A stretch of 64,000 nt of DNA from Chalara sp. BL73. Lineage: Eukaryota; Ascomycota; Leotiomycetes; Helotiales. The stretch is taken from contig CAKJVC010000155.1 of the NCBI GenBank assembly GCA_918026815.1, positions 1-64,000 on the forward strand, in the 5' to 3' direction. The notes under the pieces are model-generated. The model was not told where the DNA came from and ran no database searches. It saw only the letters and a program-made list of their open reading frames with translations. Within the stretch, counting starts at the first letter, position 1; each line of letters starts with the position of its first letter. The translations under genes and the position numbers were made by a program. Below are positions 1 to 10,674 of this stretch, in pieces.

Positions 1-26
1 AATGTGAGAAGGAAAAAAAAAGCATA

Positions 27-99
27 TAGCACGGCCTGGTTTTGATCCAGGGACCTCCGGGTTATGAGCCCGGCGCTGCTTCCACTGCGCCACCGTGCT
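27..99 (-). tRNA. initiator tRNA-Met (CAU)
   Basis: The reverse complement folds as a tRNA with anticodon CAT in a CTCATAA loop and an anticodon stem of CCGGG/CCCGG. Eukaryotic initiator features are visible: an A1:U72 end pair (AGCACGG.../...CCGTGCT), an A discriminator, three G:C pairs at the base of the anticodon stem, and a T loop reading ATCAAAA with A at positions 54 and 60. There is no intron. The D arm (GCGCAGTGGAAGCAGCGC) is one base longer than the usual initiator, giving 73 nt instead of 72, so either the D stem or the anticodon stem loses a pair. Elongator Met is less likely because of the A1:U72 pair and the T loop. Confidence 0.88.
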
Positions 100-510
100 T
101 TGGATTTAAATTTGATGAAATATATTGTTATTTGGCTCTATGTATGGTATCTTGTATGTTAGGTGGATACGAGAGGTTGAAGTTGTGACTCACTGCGCTT
201 GACTTAGTGGAGTAAGAGAGAAGCCTGAGGCCATGCTTATTTGATGCTTTGAACTTCGCATGTAGCGGTATATATTCATGGTATCTATGGCATCAATGTA
301 TCGGAGTAGTATGCGTTCTCAGCGTATCGTAATAATATTGAAGCTGGAATGGCGATGGAGTAACGCAGACCATTATTTGATCTCTTAGGCTTTAGGCTCC
401 ATATCCAGGTCTCTCATGCTCCCCAAGAGTCTACTGGGGTGCTCTTATGCCATGAGACTACACATACCGACCAGTGTCCTTCTGAAATTCTCTTTTTTCT
501 TTTCGCAATC
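100..510. other. gene-free stretch between tRNA and naa20
   Basis: There is no ORF with recognisable features. It holds the 5' flank of the minus-strand tRNA and the 3' flank of the minus-strand naa20. Nothing else was seen. Confidence 0.5.
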
Positions 511-1134
511 TCACCACACATCCTCCGGCCGCACCGCGATATCCTTCCTGTTCTCCCGTATATGCTTCCTATCCTTATCCCTCTTTAAAGGTTTCCGCAT
601 ATCATAAGCATCCTCACCATTCTCATTTGTCGGATCACTTGGATCATCAACATAATACTCTATTACCCGTCGGAATACCGTATATCCCAATCCATTATAC
701 AAAGACTGCGCAACTTTATTGCTTTTCCTGACATACAGGTCGATGAACCACGCATCGTATTCATCGCCGGCCAGCTCTAGTGACTGCGAGAGCGTCTGGG
801 CCAGGCCTAGGCGGCGAGCATGGGGAGCGACGGTTAGGGCGGTGATATGTGCGTGGAATGGAAGATAGTGTTCGCTGAACTGAGCCTGTGGCGGAGAAGA
901 CTCGAGCTTGGCCATTACTGGAGGCTTGTTAGCTGAATTCGTTGCGTAAAGGAAAGAGGAGGTACAATAGCCATCAATAGTCCCGTCAGGTCCTTCTGTG
1001 ACGGTGAAGAGGTGTGGCCAGCGGGCGAGGTAGCTGTAGTAGAAATTTAGGTCATAGGTTTCGGTCAGAGGATCAAGGTTGGTGGGGTTGAACTTGAAAA
1101 CGTCCATGGCGTGGAAGGGGCGAAGAGAGGTCAT
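511..1134 (-). CDS. naa20: NatB N-terminal acetyltransferase catalytic subunit Naa20 (Nat3)
   Basis: This is a GNAT-fold enzyme that transfers acetyl from acetyl-CoA to nascent chains starting Met-Asp/Glu/Asn/Gln, working with Naa25 at the ribosome. The start MTSLRPFHAMDVFKFN, then NLDPLTETY, FYYSYLARWP, the acetyl-CoA loop RRLGLA, DLYVRKSN, VIEYY, EDAYDMRKPL and the C-terminal VRPEDVW match the family in order. A 48-nt intron is inferred at 918..965 (donor GTACCT, branch GCTAAC, acceptor CCTCCAG); removing it turns an odd insertion into GYLMAKLE and gives 191 aa, near the usual ~180. The intron is a multiple of three with no stop, so retention would add 16 residues. The start is the family start. 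Confidence 0.93.
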   Translation of the reverse strand: MTSLRPFHAMDVFKFNPTNLDPLTETYDLNFYYSYLARWPHLFTVTEGPDGTIDGYCTSSFLYATNSANKPPVMAKLESSPPQAQFSEHYLPFHAHITALTVAPHARRLGLAQTLSQSLELAGDEYDAWFIDLYVRKSNKVAQSLYNGLGYTVFRRVIEYYVDDPSDPTNENGEDAYDMRKPLKRDKDRKHIRENRKDIAVRPEDVW

Positions 1135-1808
1135 CTTTGAAGGTGATTATGCTACCTCTGGATCGTGTATTGGCGCATCTATGTGCTGAAGCTGCATGCG
1201 CATGTCTAAATGTGTTGTGTGATTGATATTGATGCACTAGAAGTTTAAGGTGGGGCCTGTGACGGTGATGTCTGGGCATCTCATGGGGACCTTGATCCCT
1301 GTGAGTTCCCCTCAAACACTCTGACCGCTGCATTCGAACACATTTTTTGTAGACTTACGTTTGCGCTCTCCAATATAACAGTGTACGATGCTTAACACCC
1401 TTAATTTCAGCTTATAAGAGTTTTGGGACTGAATATTCATGCCTTTATTCTTTTGACTGTAGTGCATCAGCATTAATCTTGTGATAGCAGGGGTCCGGCC
1501 GCCAATCGTGAAATGTTCGAGCAACGCCATCTCAACCTTCATCATATTAAATCTGCGATAGTTTGATATACCCTTCGTCTCCACGTCGACACGGTCGCAC
1601 ACTACGATCAACACAAACTAGACTTCGCCTTGCTCTGCGCGTCTGCCACCGTGTAGCTTAACTGAATCCGCACTTTTGCACAGTACAGGTTAAACTCGAA
1701 GGAATCGTCTCCACACGCAGTCATAGATATTCGAATTTCAAAGGGAAGCACTTCAAGGGCGGAACGGGAGGTATCTGCCAGAGTACCACTGTCGGGTAAG
1801 AAGTAACG
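1135..1808. other. divergent promoter region, no gene seen
   Basis: It lies between minus-strand naa20 and the plus-strand unknown gene at 1809. A 100-codon open stretch on the minus strand (1312..1614) has no recognisable motif and is treated as chance. Confidence 0.45.
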
Positions 1809-2996
1809 ATGCCTTCCTCACCGCGTACGCCTAGGCATAGTAGGCACTCCTCTATCGCAATTAATACACCTGCCGCGAACGACTCAACTCCTAGAAGAAA
1901 TTCCAAAGCTTCCGTACATTCGCCTCGCACGCCAAACCGTCAGAGCTTCCACAGATCAGATTCAATCAATATAGATGTGCTTAACAGCGCTGGTCCGACA
2001 CCACATGCGAATGGATTAGGGCTGGGCAATCTAGCAGATGAGTTGGCGGATGCTTGGGGTTCAGAGGAGGATGAGGATGAGGAGCTGGACATGAATTTCC
2101 AAGAGGCCGCCCAACAGGATGGAGAAACTACGAGGGATAGCGGTGTGGATGTCACTTCGTCGCCAGTACCCAAGACTTCTAAACCTGCACACTTGATGAC
2201 GCCTACAGTCAACAGAGGGCATCGGAGACAGCAGAGCGATTATGATGGGAGTGACTATGGGGAGATTCGGACCTGGACTCACCAGGAATACCTACCGCGT
2301 TACAGAGGGGCATGGATATGGTGGAAAGTCTGGCGAGGCGCGGAACAGAAACTACTGGTACAGAGCGGGATGGAGTTGTGGGTAGGGTAATAGAGGGCTT
2401 GAAAGATCTGGGTGGCCAGTCTGGGGTAGAAGGAGGTGCTACACGGTAGGTTATCAAGTTTCGTTTCAAATATGGTTTCTGACTGGTATAGGCTTATCAC
2501 TGCACATTCTGCGCTATCTACTCATCTCCTCCACCAAACACGGCTTCTACAATCTCTAGCATACCCATTATTCTCGCCTTTAACTTTACCCCCGATGAGG
2601 AATTCATCGACGAGCTAATGCCGATACTCGCCAGCCTAGGAGAATCAATGCCTCGGCCCACGACTGCAGCTTTCAACTCCTTGACGCAACTCCACGGCCT
2701 GACTTCGGACCTAGTTCAGACACTTAACTACCTATCTGACACCCTACACATGAGCCGGCAAACAACAACAACAGCCTCCCGGCGACTGAAGAGCCCGAGA
2801 ACTCGTAGCCGAGATGCGAAAAGAGGAAGACGAGCGGGAGGAAGGAGAGCGGTGGCTAACACGAGGGAATTGGTCAGAAAGGCTCGGGAATAGGGAATGC
2901 GCTGGTGTATGCGGGGATGTGGTTGGAGGGTTTGAGGAGGTGTGCAATGGATGGAGGGCTAGACTGGTTGCGCAAGCGGAGTCTGTGGCGGCTTGA
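1809..2996 (+). pseudogene. unknown fungal protein, reading frame broken three times
   Basis: Not recognised. The N-terminal ~150 codons are rich in Ser, Pro and Arg (SPRTPRHSRHSS, repeated SPRTP), followed by an acidic patch (SEEDEDEELD). The C-terminal half looks helical, with leucine-rich and charged stretches (FIDELMPILASLGESM, LVAEMRKEEDEREEGERW). A 46-nt intron at 2446..2491 (GTAGGT...CTGAC...TATAG) fits. Protein-like sequence changes frame at about 2259-2262 (GGGG, one base short), 2589-2593 (CCCCC, one short) and 2794-2796 (CCC, one extra). With those read through, the product would be about 370 aa. All three lie in homopolymers, so sequencing error and real decay are both possible. 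The start ATG at 1809 follows an in-frame stop-rich leader. It is convergent with the DUF89 gene. Confidence 0.55.
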
Positions 2997-4001
2997 ATGC
3001 ATTACGATAACACGATAGATCTGTTGCATATAATGGTAGCGGCGGGGGCGTTTGATGAAGATGTTTAGACCTACTAAATGCATGAAGGATGATTTTACGA
3101 GCTTGCTATCTGTTGCCTATTTTGGCTGCATTGAAAAACCAGTGATCGTTGGCCTCATACGCATAGTATGCGAATATTGGAACGTCCGCAAATGTAGGTG
3201 CGTCTTTTCATTTGCGCCATATGTTTATTGCATATTATAATCATTATTGCCGCCTAAGCTTTAGTTTCTTAATATTTTGGCCCAACATGTCGTACACTTC
3301 GGCTAGACATCCCCTCTCATACCCCTTTTCTAAGCGAAATCCCGTACGAGAAGCACTTGTACGCTTACACAATGCTTTTAATTAAGATCTGGACCCATGG
3401 TGGAGAGTCTGCGGCCAACCGCACACTTCTGCTTGAATCACGGAGCCATGTCTGGCTTGAGGGGCCTTCCAGCCAACTTCTGCTCCTTGTTTCACCGCGG
3501 CTCTGCATCGTTGAAACTTCTCTTCTGGCATCAACAACAAGTAGTAACCGTCTGCTCCTCAAGATGTGTCAACAAAATTACCAAAATATATTCACGCGGC
3601 GAGTAACCCGCTGTTGCCTGTATGACTACTAGATCACTGGCTCAAATCTACTGTTTTTCCCATCACCAGCTGAGGCAGAGCGAAGTGATTCAGTGCACTG
3701 ATGTTAGTGGAGAGATTGAGTTAGTGTTTGAGGAAAGAAAGAGATTCGATTACTGAGGCGTTTTATGTGTCGATTTATGGACTGGCGCTTAGATCAGGCA
3801 TATTTGGCAATGATATTCGCTAGCATTTTCAAGGAATGCTACTCAATGACACTATGTTCTGCTATGAGAAAGAAATCTGCAAATGATCCTGTGTCAGTTG
3901 CCAGAGTTGTGAAGCCATGAGATGCCAGCACACCAGCATATCCTCTGTTTGTATAATCTATCATCTAATTGCCCATGCTCATCCCTTCATAAAGTTCTGT
4001 T
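2997..4001. other. intergenic, convergent 3' ends
   Basis: About 1 kb lies between two converging genes. A 91-codon plus-strand ORF at 3357..3632 has no family features, and nothing else was seen. Confidence 0.45.
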
Positions 4002-5650
4002 TCATCGTCCGGCGGAAAACGACACAACCGCCCACTTTCCATTCCACGCCCATTTCCGCGCTCCGCTGTCCCCACCCCCACCATCAATAGCTCTAAGTTT
4101 CTCATCTTCACCAGGTTTGAGACCAACTACAACATCTGCCTTGCATGTCCGCAATGCAAGAACGTTGACACCAGATCCTGGGCCTAATGGGCCTATTGCG
4201 GTGGCGAAGGGTGTGGTTGGATCCCACATACCCTGTATTCGTTAAATACTGTATTTCTTAGATGCTGTTAGAAGGCTCAACTTACATCACCAGTCAACTT
4301 TCTATAGTTCAAGTCTCCCTTAAAAATCACCAACTCACTCTCCTTTAAGTCTTCATAGAGGCTAGGAGCTGAAGTAGGTAATCGCCAAAACTTCCTCCTT
4401 CGGTCCAGAATCTGTTGCTTCTGAGTATCAATTGTCCTTCAGCATGGAACTTGCTCCATTCCGAGAACAGGAATGAAAGTTCATCCTCCTCCTTCGATGA
4501 TAGTGGTGTTGGGTTATTCCCAGAATTCTTCTCGTCGTCGGATGGCGTTGAATAGAATGATTGAGCGTCGGTTAATGCTCCGAGAAGAGCTGCAAAATCG
4601 GCCGGCACAACATCTGAAACAAACCATGGAATAGTTTTTGGGTGTAGGATAACATGAGTCGCAAGCCCCGAGGAGAGAAGATATCCGGCCAAGATAAGAT
4701 CCACATAAAGCTCGAATCCAGCATTGTCCAGGACAATATCAACCCGACGCTCCTGTTTTCGGCTTTCCCTAGCCTCTACCAAGCGGTCATACACAGCTTC
4801 TAGATCATTGATGAGGATGTTCTTTTCCGATGCCTTACGCGCTTCAGAACCTTGTAACTTTTGGATGTCTTCGTAGGTTAGGGAGGTCAACAATGACAGA
4901 TCCGTGGCATTTCCCCATAGACATATCTCGCACATTTCCATGAAGACCAGCTTTTCAGCGCCTCCCACCTGCTCTTGTTTGCTCTCCAATGCCTTCACTA
5001 AGTCGTGGTAACGGCTTGCGAGCTCGATCACAGCAGGACGAGATGATCGGAAAGTAGACATCTTTTGGCGAGCAAATACATCGTATGCTTTCCAGTACTT
5101 GGAGAGCGCAAACGCTGTTGCTATACGCCTACTCGGTTTAGCCATAAGCCTAGCATAAAGTAATGAGATAAGTACCGATAAAGGTAGCATTCTGCGTATA
5201 GCCATGGAACATTGAACCAAGACGGACTTCCTAATTGCTCTAGCTCCTTGTTGTATCCCTCGATATCCGGCTGTCCATCATCAGGAAGAGGACTGTACAG
5301 TTAGCGAGAGAGAGAATCCAGAATAGAAGCTCCCTACCTTAGTTTCCGGTCATGCTGTAGCTCATACTTGAGTTTCGCCAGTTCTGACACAATATGCTTT
5401 CCTTCACTTTGCTTTTCGCCTTCAGCATCTGATACTGCCTTATGCACATCATCTATAGCGCCAGTCTTCTAGGTCAGCAAGTTCCATCTCAGCATAGACA
5501 ATACTTACGATAATAACTGGCCAACGGTCTCTCGCTGAGATGTATGCGAAGGAAGTTTTGTCAGAAGTCGAAGAAGGAGCTGTTTTGGGTTAATACTAAT
5601 TGCAGCTTCTATGGCGAACGTAACCTACCAGTCTTTGTATCATACTCCAT
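4002..5650 (-). CDS. DUF89 / ARMT1-like damage-control phosphatase (YMR027W family), one frame break
   Basis: DUF89 proteins are metal-dependent phosphatases acting on sugar phosphates and related damage products; the human member was also reported as a carboxyl methyltransferase. Key residues seen are RDRWP near the N-terminus, [17 protein letters not shown], the metal-site motif [26 protein letters not shown] and the end KWAVVSFS. Inferred exons are 5629..5650, 5509..5579, 5338..5468, 5176..5292, 4286..5128 and 4232..4002, with GT/AG ends and branch-like TTAAC or CTGAC. The start MEYDTKT is the family start. In exon 5 the frame slips by one base at the A run 4387-4390 (WTEGGS to FWRLPTSAP). 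With one more base the CDS would be 471 aa. A truncated protein would lose the KGDLNYR motif. Confidence 0.88.
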
Positions 5651-7339
5651 CTTGGCACTATTGGTCTTATGTGGAGGATTCACAAGCTCGCAAGATGTTT
5701 ACAATGAGTATTTATTCTGCAGTCTACGGAGTGCAGGACGGCGGGTCGGTGGGGTTAACAGAAGTGCGGCCGCAACCCCGCATGCTTCTCGATACTAAAT
5801 GCACCTTGAGCAGCAATATATTCTTTGGCTAAGCCTGTCTCAAAGCCACACCCAAAAAAAAGCACAATACTTAATATAATCGTCCTTCTAATGGTGAATG
5901 TTCAAGAGATCACGGCTTTTAGACTATTCGTATACTCCCGTTCATTCTGTTAATCACATGGAACACATTACCTCACCAGAACATTGCGCTTTCAGACTGC
6001 CCAAGTCGAGCAGATTTTGCATTCAGGTTGCCACAAGAAGGTTCAAATGCGGCTCTCCTATCATGTTTATGTAGGCCGTTCTTCTTATTGAAAATGCTGC
6101 TGTGAATGATATGAGGCGCCTAACAAGTTCTAACTACTAGATATACTGACTAAGACGATAGAGACTTGCGAATTTGGGGATAGTATTTATAACAACTCAG
6201 CGTTTAAAAGCACTGCGGATGGGTTGGTCGCCACTCAAAATAAATCTAAGCCAGTGTAATTGAGATCTTACTCGGGTGTGCCTATCGCGTCAATATCCGT
6301 TCATCCAAAATATTAGAGTCATCTCAAAGGAAAACTGTGGCCTCGAGTGTAGCCCATCGACCAATTCCGAGATATGAATTTGAGTTTTATTCGATCTTTA
6401 GCGTATATAACATCAAAGGGGACAGCGAAAACGATATCAAGCAAAATGAATACAAAAAGCAACAATACCGCACTTCCAGCAAAATCTGGATGTAGGCATG
6501 AGGGAATTGTTGCTATCTCGTGGCTCAATGGCGAACTTTCTGCACCAAAACTCAACAAACCATATATAGGCACGAATGTGTTTCAAAAATACAATAGAGA
6601 AAGTGCGTTTTTCTTTTCGCATATATGAACAGTTTCTATGCGTGGCAACGAGAAAATCATCTGTCTTGACCGTGAAAGATGATACAAATGAGTTTAGTGC
6701 GCTCAGGTAATCGCCCCATGTATTCGCAATTTACGAGGAGAAAGCATCAGGCGACGCATGCTATTCTCGAAGTGAAATTATACTCTTCGAGGTTTGAATC
6801 GATTTTTACTTTCCTCAAAAGCCCCAATCGGCGTATACCAATTAATGTAATGGAGATTGCGAGCGACTATGGCCAAGTATAAAAAACTATGAGTGGATCC
6901 CGCCATGATGTTGAGGCGAGACAAAACTTTGAGAGAAGTCCGACGTTAACTAGTGCATTGAATGGGGCAGCACAGTAAGTGAAAAATAATGATCTCCTCC
7001 AGAATGCCGATCGAAGTTAGTAACTCTTCTGTCTTAGAAACAAATTGAAGCTGATCTGTTCTCCAACATTTCAGTATTGGGTAGCCAACGTATTTAGTAA
7101 TATACAACAGCTTATAGAACGTTGTCACCCCCTGAGCCATGTGGCACTCTTCACTAACCTAGAAACTCAACCATTTTCAAACTTATTGACGGGAACCCCA
7201 TTAACTAAACTAATTTCAACACGCAACAGTTTACCTTTGAAAGCGTTGTCTTTCCATAACATCGATCGATTGGCTGAAGCATTTCCGTAGCTGTACTCTT
7301 CCCAAATCGCCGAGTAAGAACGGACAATTTCTGGGCACG
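5651..7339. other. gene-free stretch
   Basis: About 1.7 kb upstream of the DUF89 gene, holding its promoter. Short ORFs on both strands (6319..6573, 6374..6628, 7045..7290) overlap each other and show no motif. No repeat or RNA gene was recognised. Confidence 0.4.
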
Positions 7340-7738
7340 ATGACTGAGGATGATTTCATCGATCCCAGATCTAGACTCGATACAGGCGAATCAGAACTTC
7401 TCGATGAGATTATCTCACAGATGCCTGATGCCCAAGTTACCCTGTTCTACAACAATTTCGCGGAAAGGGGGCACGGTAGCGACCTATCACGACAGGTTGC
7501 GGACATCGAGAGAGATATAAAACGGAAAAATGGAGAGGAGCTTATTTGGTGGTACAATTGCACCAGCCCAGGGTTCTTCAAGCATCTTCAGAGCCCGAAA
7601 AACGGAGGCAAGAATAATAACCATAGATATCTGATTTCCTTGGCACTAGCCTACACGGCGAAGAAAACGGTGTGCGTGCTCACCGCCAGGAGGCGACCCA
7701 TTACGGAAGCCCGAGGGCATAAGATCTTGCTGGCATGA
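7340..7738 (+). CDS. hypothetical ORF, 132 aa
   Basis: An ATG-started ORF with an acidic N-terminus (MTEDDFIDPRSRLDTGESELL) and charged helical stretches (VADIERDIKRKNGEELIWWYN). No family was recognised. Open segments in several frames follow up to about 8300, including one with GEAPWDPLWDQSTIRRLGDD and one rich in acidic and lysine residues. The ORF may be the first exon of a longer spliced gene or the remnant of a decayed one, because I could not chain the pieces with good splice sites. It sits just upstream of the Zn2Cys6 regulator in the same direction. Confidence 0.3.
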   Translation: MTEDDFIDPRSRLDTGESELLDEIISQMPDAQVTLFYNNFAERGHGSDLSRQVADIERDIKRKNGEELIWWYNCTSPGFFKHLQSPKNGGKNNNHRYLISLALAYTAKKTVCVLTARRRPITEARGHKILLA

Positions 7739-8447
7739 TACTGAGTTGCAACTATTGCTCCAATTAAAACAGGTGCAGCGGATTGTGCATTGCTGGGAGG
7801 AGTCTTCCAGATGGATGTGTGACAGTACTGAAGAAAGTTGTGTGGAGAGGTGAGGCGCCTTGGGACCCATTGTGGGATCAAAGTACAATACGGCGACTTG
7901 GAGATGACATATATATACCCGCGGAGGAGCAAGAAGGTAAGATTTCCCAAAAACTGCGATGTCGCAGATATCGCATATTAAATATGCAAGTTTTGACTAA
8001 GGCGTCAAGAAACATATAAGGGAGGATCCAAGGCAAACTCAGAAAATGAGGCAGGCGGCGTTCCCGAAGGAGCTTATGATGAAAATAAGGCGGACATCAT
8101 TGCCAAAGAAGAAGATGACGAGTGATATTTCGATTCGGCAAGTTTGGATCTTGGAAGGTGAAGCCAGCGATGAAAGAACTTCGCCTTCTGAAGACACCGA
8201 ATACAAAATCGACCATTACCGCAGAATAGGAAGAATGCTTGAAAGAAGAGGTACAATGAACATACACGGCGAGGATGGTAAGCCAGCCATCATCTTGGAT
8301 TCATAATTCATTTGATCCTCCTGACTAACTCATTTTGCTAGCTTAACATGCCGGCAGCACCGATCAAAATGTACATGGATTGCTGCTCATATTGTCGACC
8401 GTGTTTCCCGTATCTCTAGTCCAAGCCGCTAATGTCCCGGTTTAGGT
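7739..8447. other. ORF debris upstream of the Zn2Cys6 regulator
   Basis: Short plus-strand open segments at 7783..8019 and 8046..8306, and a CTAAC...CTAG acceptor-like signal near 8330-8342, suggest exons of an upstream gene or the 5' end of the regulator. The first half of the zinc cluster would be expected at about 8370-8445. Cysteines are present there (CCSYCRPC), but a stop and a frame change prevent a clean reading. Confidence 0.3.
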
Positions 8448-10487
8448 GACGAGAAAGGTCCGAGATGTGGGAGTTGCATTCGCCTAGAGAGGCAATGCCA
8501 ATGGGGTCTAAAAGCATCGTTTCATCAATCCAGGGCAACTCAATTATCTCTTTCCCATTCGATGGTTCTATCTGAGATTGAGTCGGGAAGACAGCATCCA
8601 AGTAGCTTAACAGTATGTTTTCGCTTGCTTTTGTGCATTTTTGTGTTTTTAGCGGATTTCTACGAGACAAAGTACCAGTTTCGTCTAACACCGGAGATCT
8701 CTAGTTTGTTGATGAGACGAAGGCAGTCGAGCACGAATATACTGAACATAATGAACGCATGTTTCAGCACGAGTCAAGTCGTGGCTATGTCAACAATCCC
8801 ACACTCCAAGCGGCTGAGGGCCATTGTTTAGAGGGAATCAGTGAGCGCGGCGCCATAAGCTCTGCGCCCCAGAATGTTCAGCCTGCTCAGCCTGGCGCTA
8901 TTGTCGAAAATAGAGTCTCACAGACAAACCAAGAGACAACCATCAGAGATTTTCAGTCGTCAAGGAACTTCGGGCCTGACCATTATCTGTACTCCCAAGC
9001 TTTACCTATTCCTGATCGTCCCACTTATTCAGCAGGCAACAACGCCTCCATAATACATACATGGTCCCCTGAAGTGGATGAAGAAGATTACTCAGATCCT
9101 CCACCGCCTGAATTTCTCGCCTGGCCTATTAATGATCGTATAAAGGCTGGCCTGCTGTTAGTCTATTTTCAAGACACTGCAAGTTGGTGCGAAGTAACGA
9201 ATTTATTAAAGCCCTTCTCTACGTTGTGGAGCCATTTAGTGGTAGAGTCTCAAGCATTCGCAGCAGCTGCGGTAGCACTTGCCTCTATAACGAGTCTAAG
9301 TAGGGATAGTGCTTCTCCTCTGCTGGCAAGGGAGCTTCACACCTTTGCTTGCGAAACACTTCGACGTCTCAGGTTAAAACATCAGGAAGGGACTCTTCTT
9401 GCAACGACTCTCCTTTGCATGTATTGCTCAGCTTCGGAGAAGACCACCGAAGAGCAGGCCATCTTTCACGACTGTGCAGATCTCTTGCAAGCAACCACTT
9501 TCGACAGTGCTCCAGATGCCATAATATCTGCTTGCTTCTGGGCTTTTGTTAGACAAGGTATGAAATCATGAAAAGTCAAGGGCTAAATCTAAAGGATTAA
9601 CAGACATTTGGGCAGCATATTTGAGTGGAAGGTCGACCTTGGTTTCCCCAGAGACTTGGAAAGCCGCACGAAAGCAAGCACTTCATGGCTTTATTCAAGA
9701 CACCCATAGCAACCAAGCTATAGATATAACCGCGCGCATCATTAATGAGCTTTCCAATAAATCAATCGATGCGAACGGAATCACCCTGCAGAACCTCTGG
9801 GCAGAATTACAAATGTGGGTGATTGAAAGACCACAAGCTACTCGATGCATTATGGAGATTGAAGCCTCAGGGATTCGGCGTTCCCGACTATTCTCTTCGG
9901 CAATTCATCAGCCGGTATGAAACATATTCTATAATGTGACCCTTACCTTACCGATAATTTGCACAGTGTGTGGGAATATATACTACCATGCGGCATCTCT
10001 ACTACTTCTCGCAACAGGAAAGATGTCTGATGACACTTCTGCCATAGTAAACCGCTACCATTACGCATCTTGCTCAGAATACCACTAAATATTATTATGT
10101 AGGCTTCACCTGTGTGCCATGCTCGCCGAATTGCCGGAATTTCAACCACAAACAATCAGCAGTAAGTTCTAGTTAAAGGAAAACAAGGGAAGGGTTCGAG
10201 CTAATCTTGTTTCCAAAAGTGCCAATCTAGTCAACAATATTCATCCGCTGCTTGTAGCTGCACAGCATATACCAACTGTGGTTGAAAAGATAGCTATCTT
10301 GAAGCATTTTCAGGAGATCGAAGACAGGACTGGGTGGAAAACTAAAAAGCATATTGAGCACTTAGAAGGCTCTGGGGTCTATAAGGCATCCGAACTTCGA
10401 AGAGCTGCTTTCCGTGCCTGTATTCCGAAGAGGAAAGGAATTATAGGAAGTCTTTGCTGCCGCATTTTAACTAGGTATATAAACTAG
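8448..10487 (+). CDS. Zn2Cys6 transcription factor with fungal-specific domain (Fungal_trans_2 type), one frame break
   Basis: A DNA-binding pathway regulator. The second half of the zinc cluster is clear (EKGPRCGSCIRLERQCQW) at about 8450-8505; the first half is not resolved upstream. Inferred exons are ~8448..8612, 8705..9557, 9604..9914, 9967.. to an intron of GTAAAC...CCACTAAAT...GTAG type, then a segment with SPVCHARRIAGIS, and a last exon with ANLVNNIHPLLVAAQ and EKIAILKHFQEIEDRTGW. Middle-domain landmarks are FWAFVRQDIWAAY and FGNSSAVCGNIYYHAASLLL. The frame slips one base at GGG 9870-9872, between IEASG and DSAFPTILFGNSS. The gene lies next to a transporter remnant and in the same direction, as in secondary-metabolite clusters. 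Target genes are unknown. Confidence 0.75.
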
Positions 10488-10674
10488 GTTTCTCTACATA
10501 TGTCTGTAATATCCCGCTCCCTAAACTATGAAATAGTTATGACATCCCGCATACCCATCCCGCGACCCGTCACCTACGCCCTTCGATAATCCCACCCACT
10601 GCTTCAATTCAGTTGAATTTGATCGCGGGATCAAACCCCGCGAAGATAAGCGCTTGAGGCTGCTCGCATCCTCA

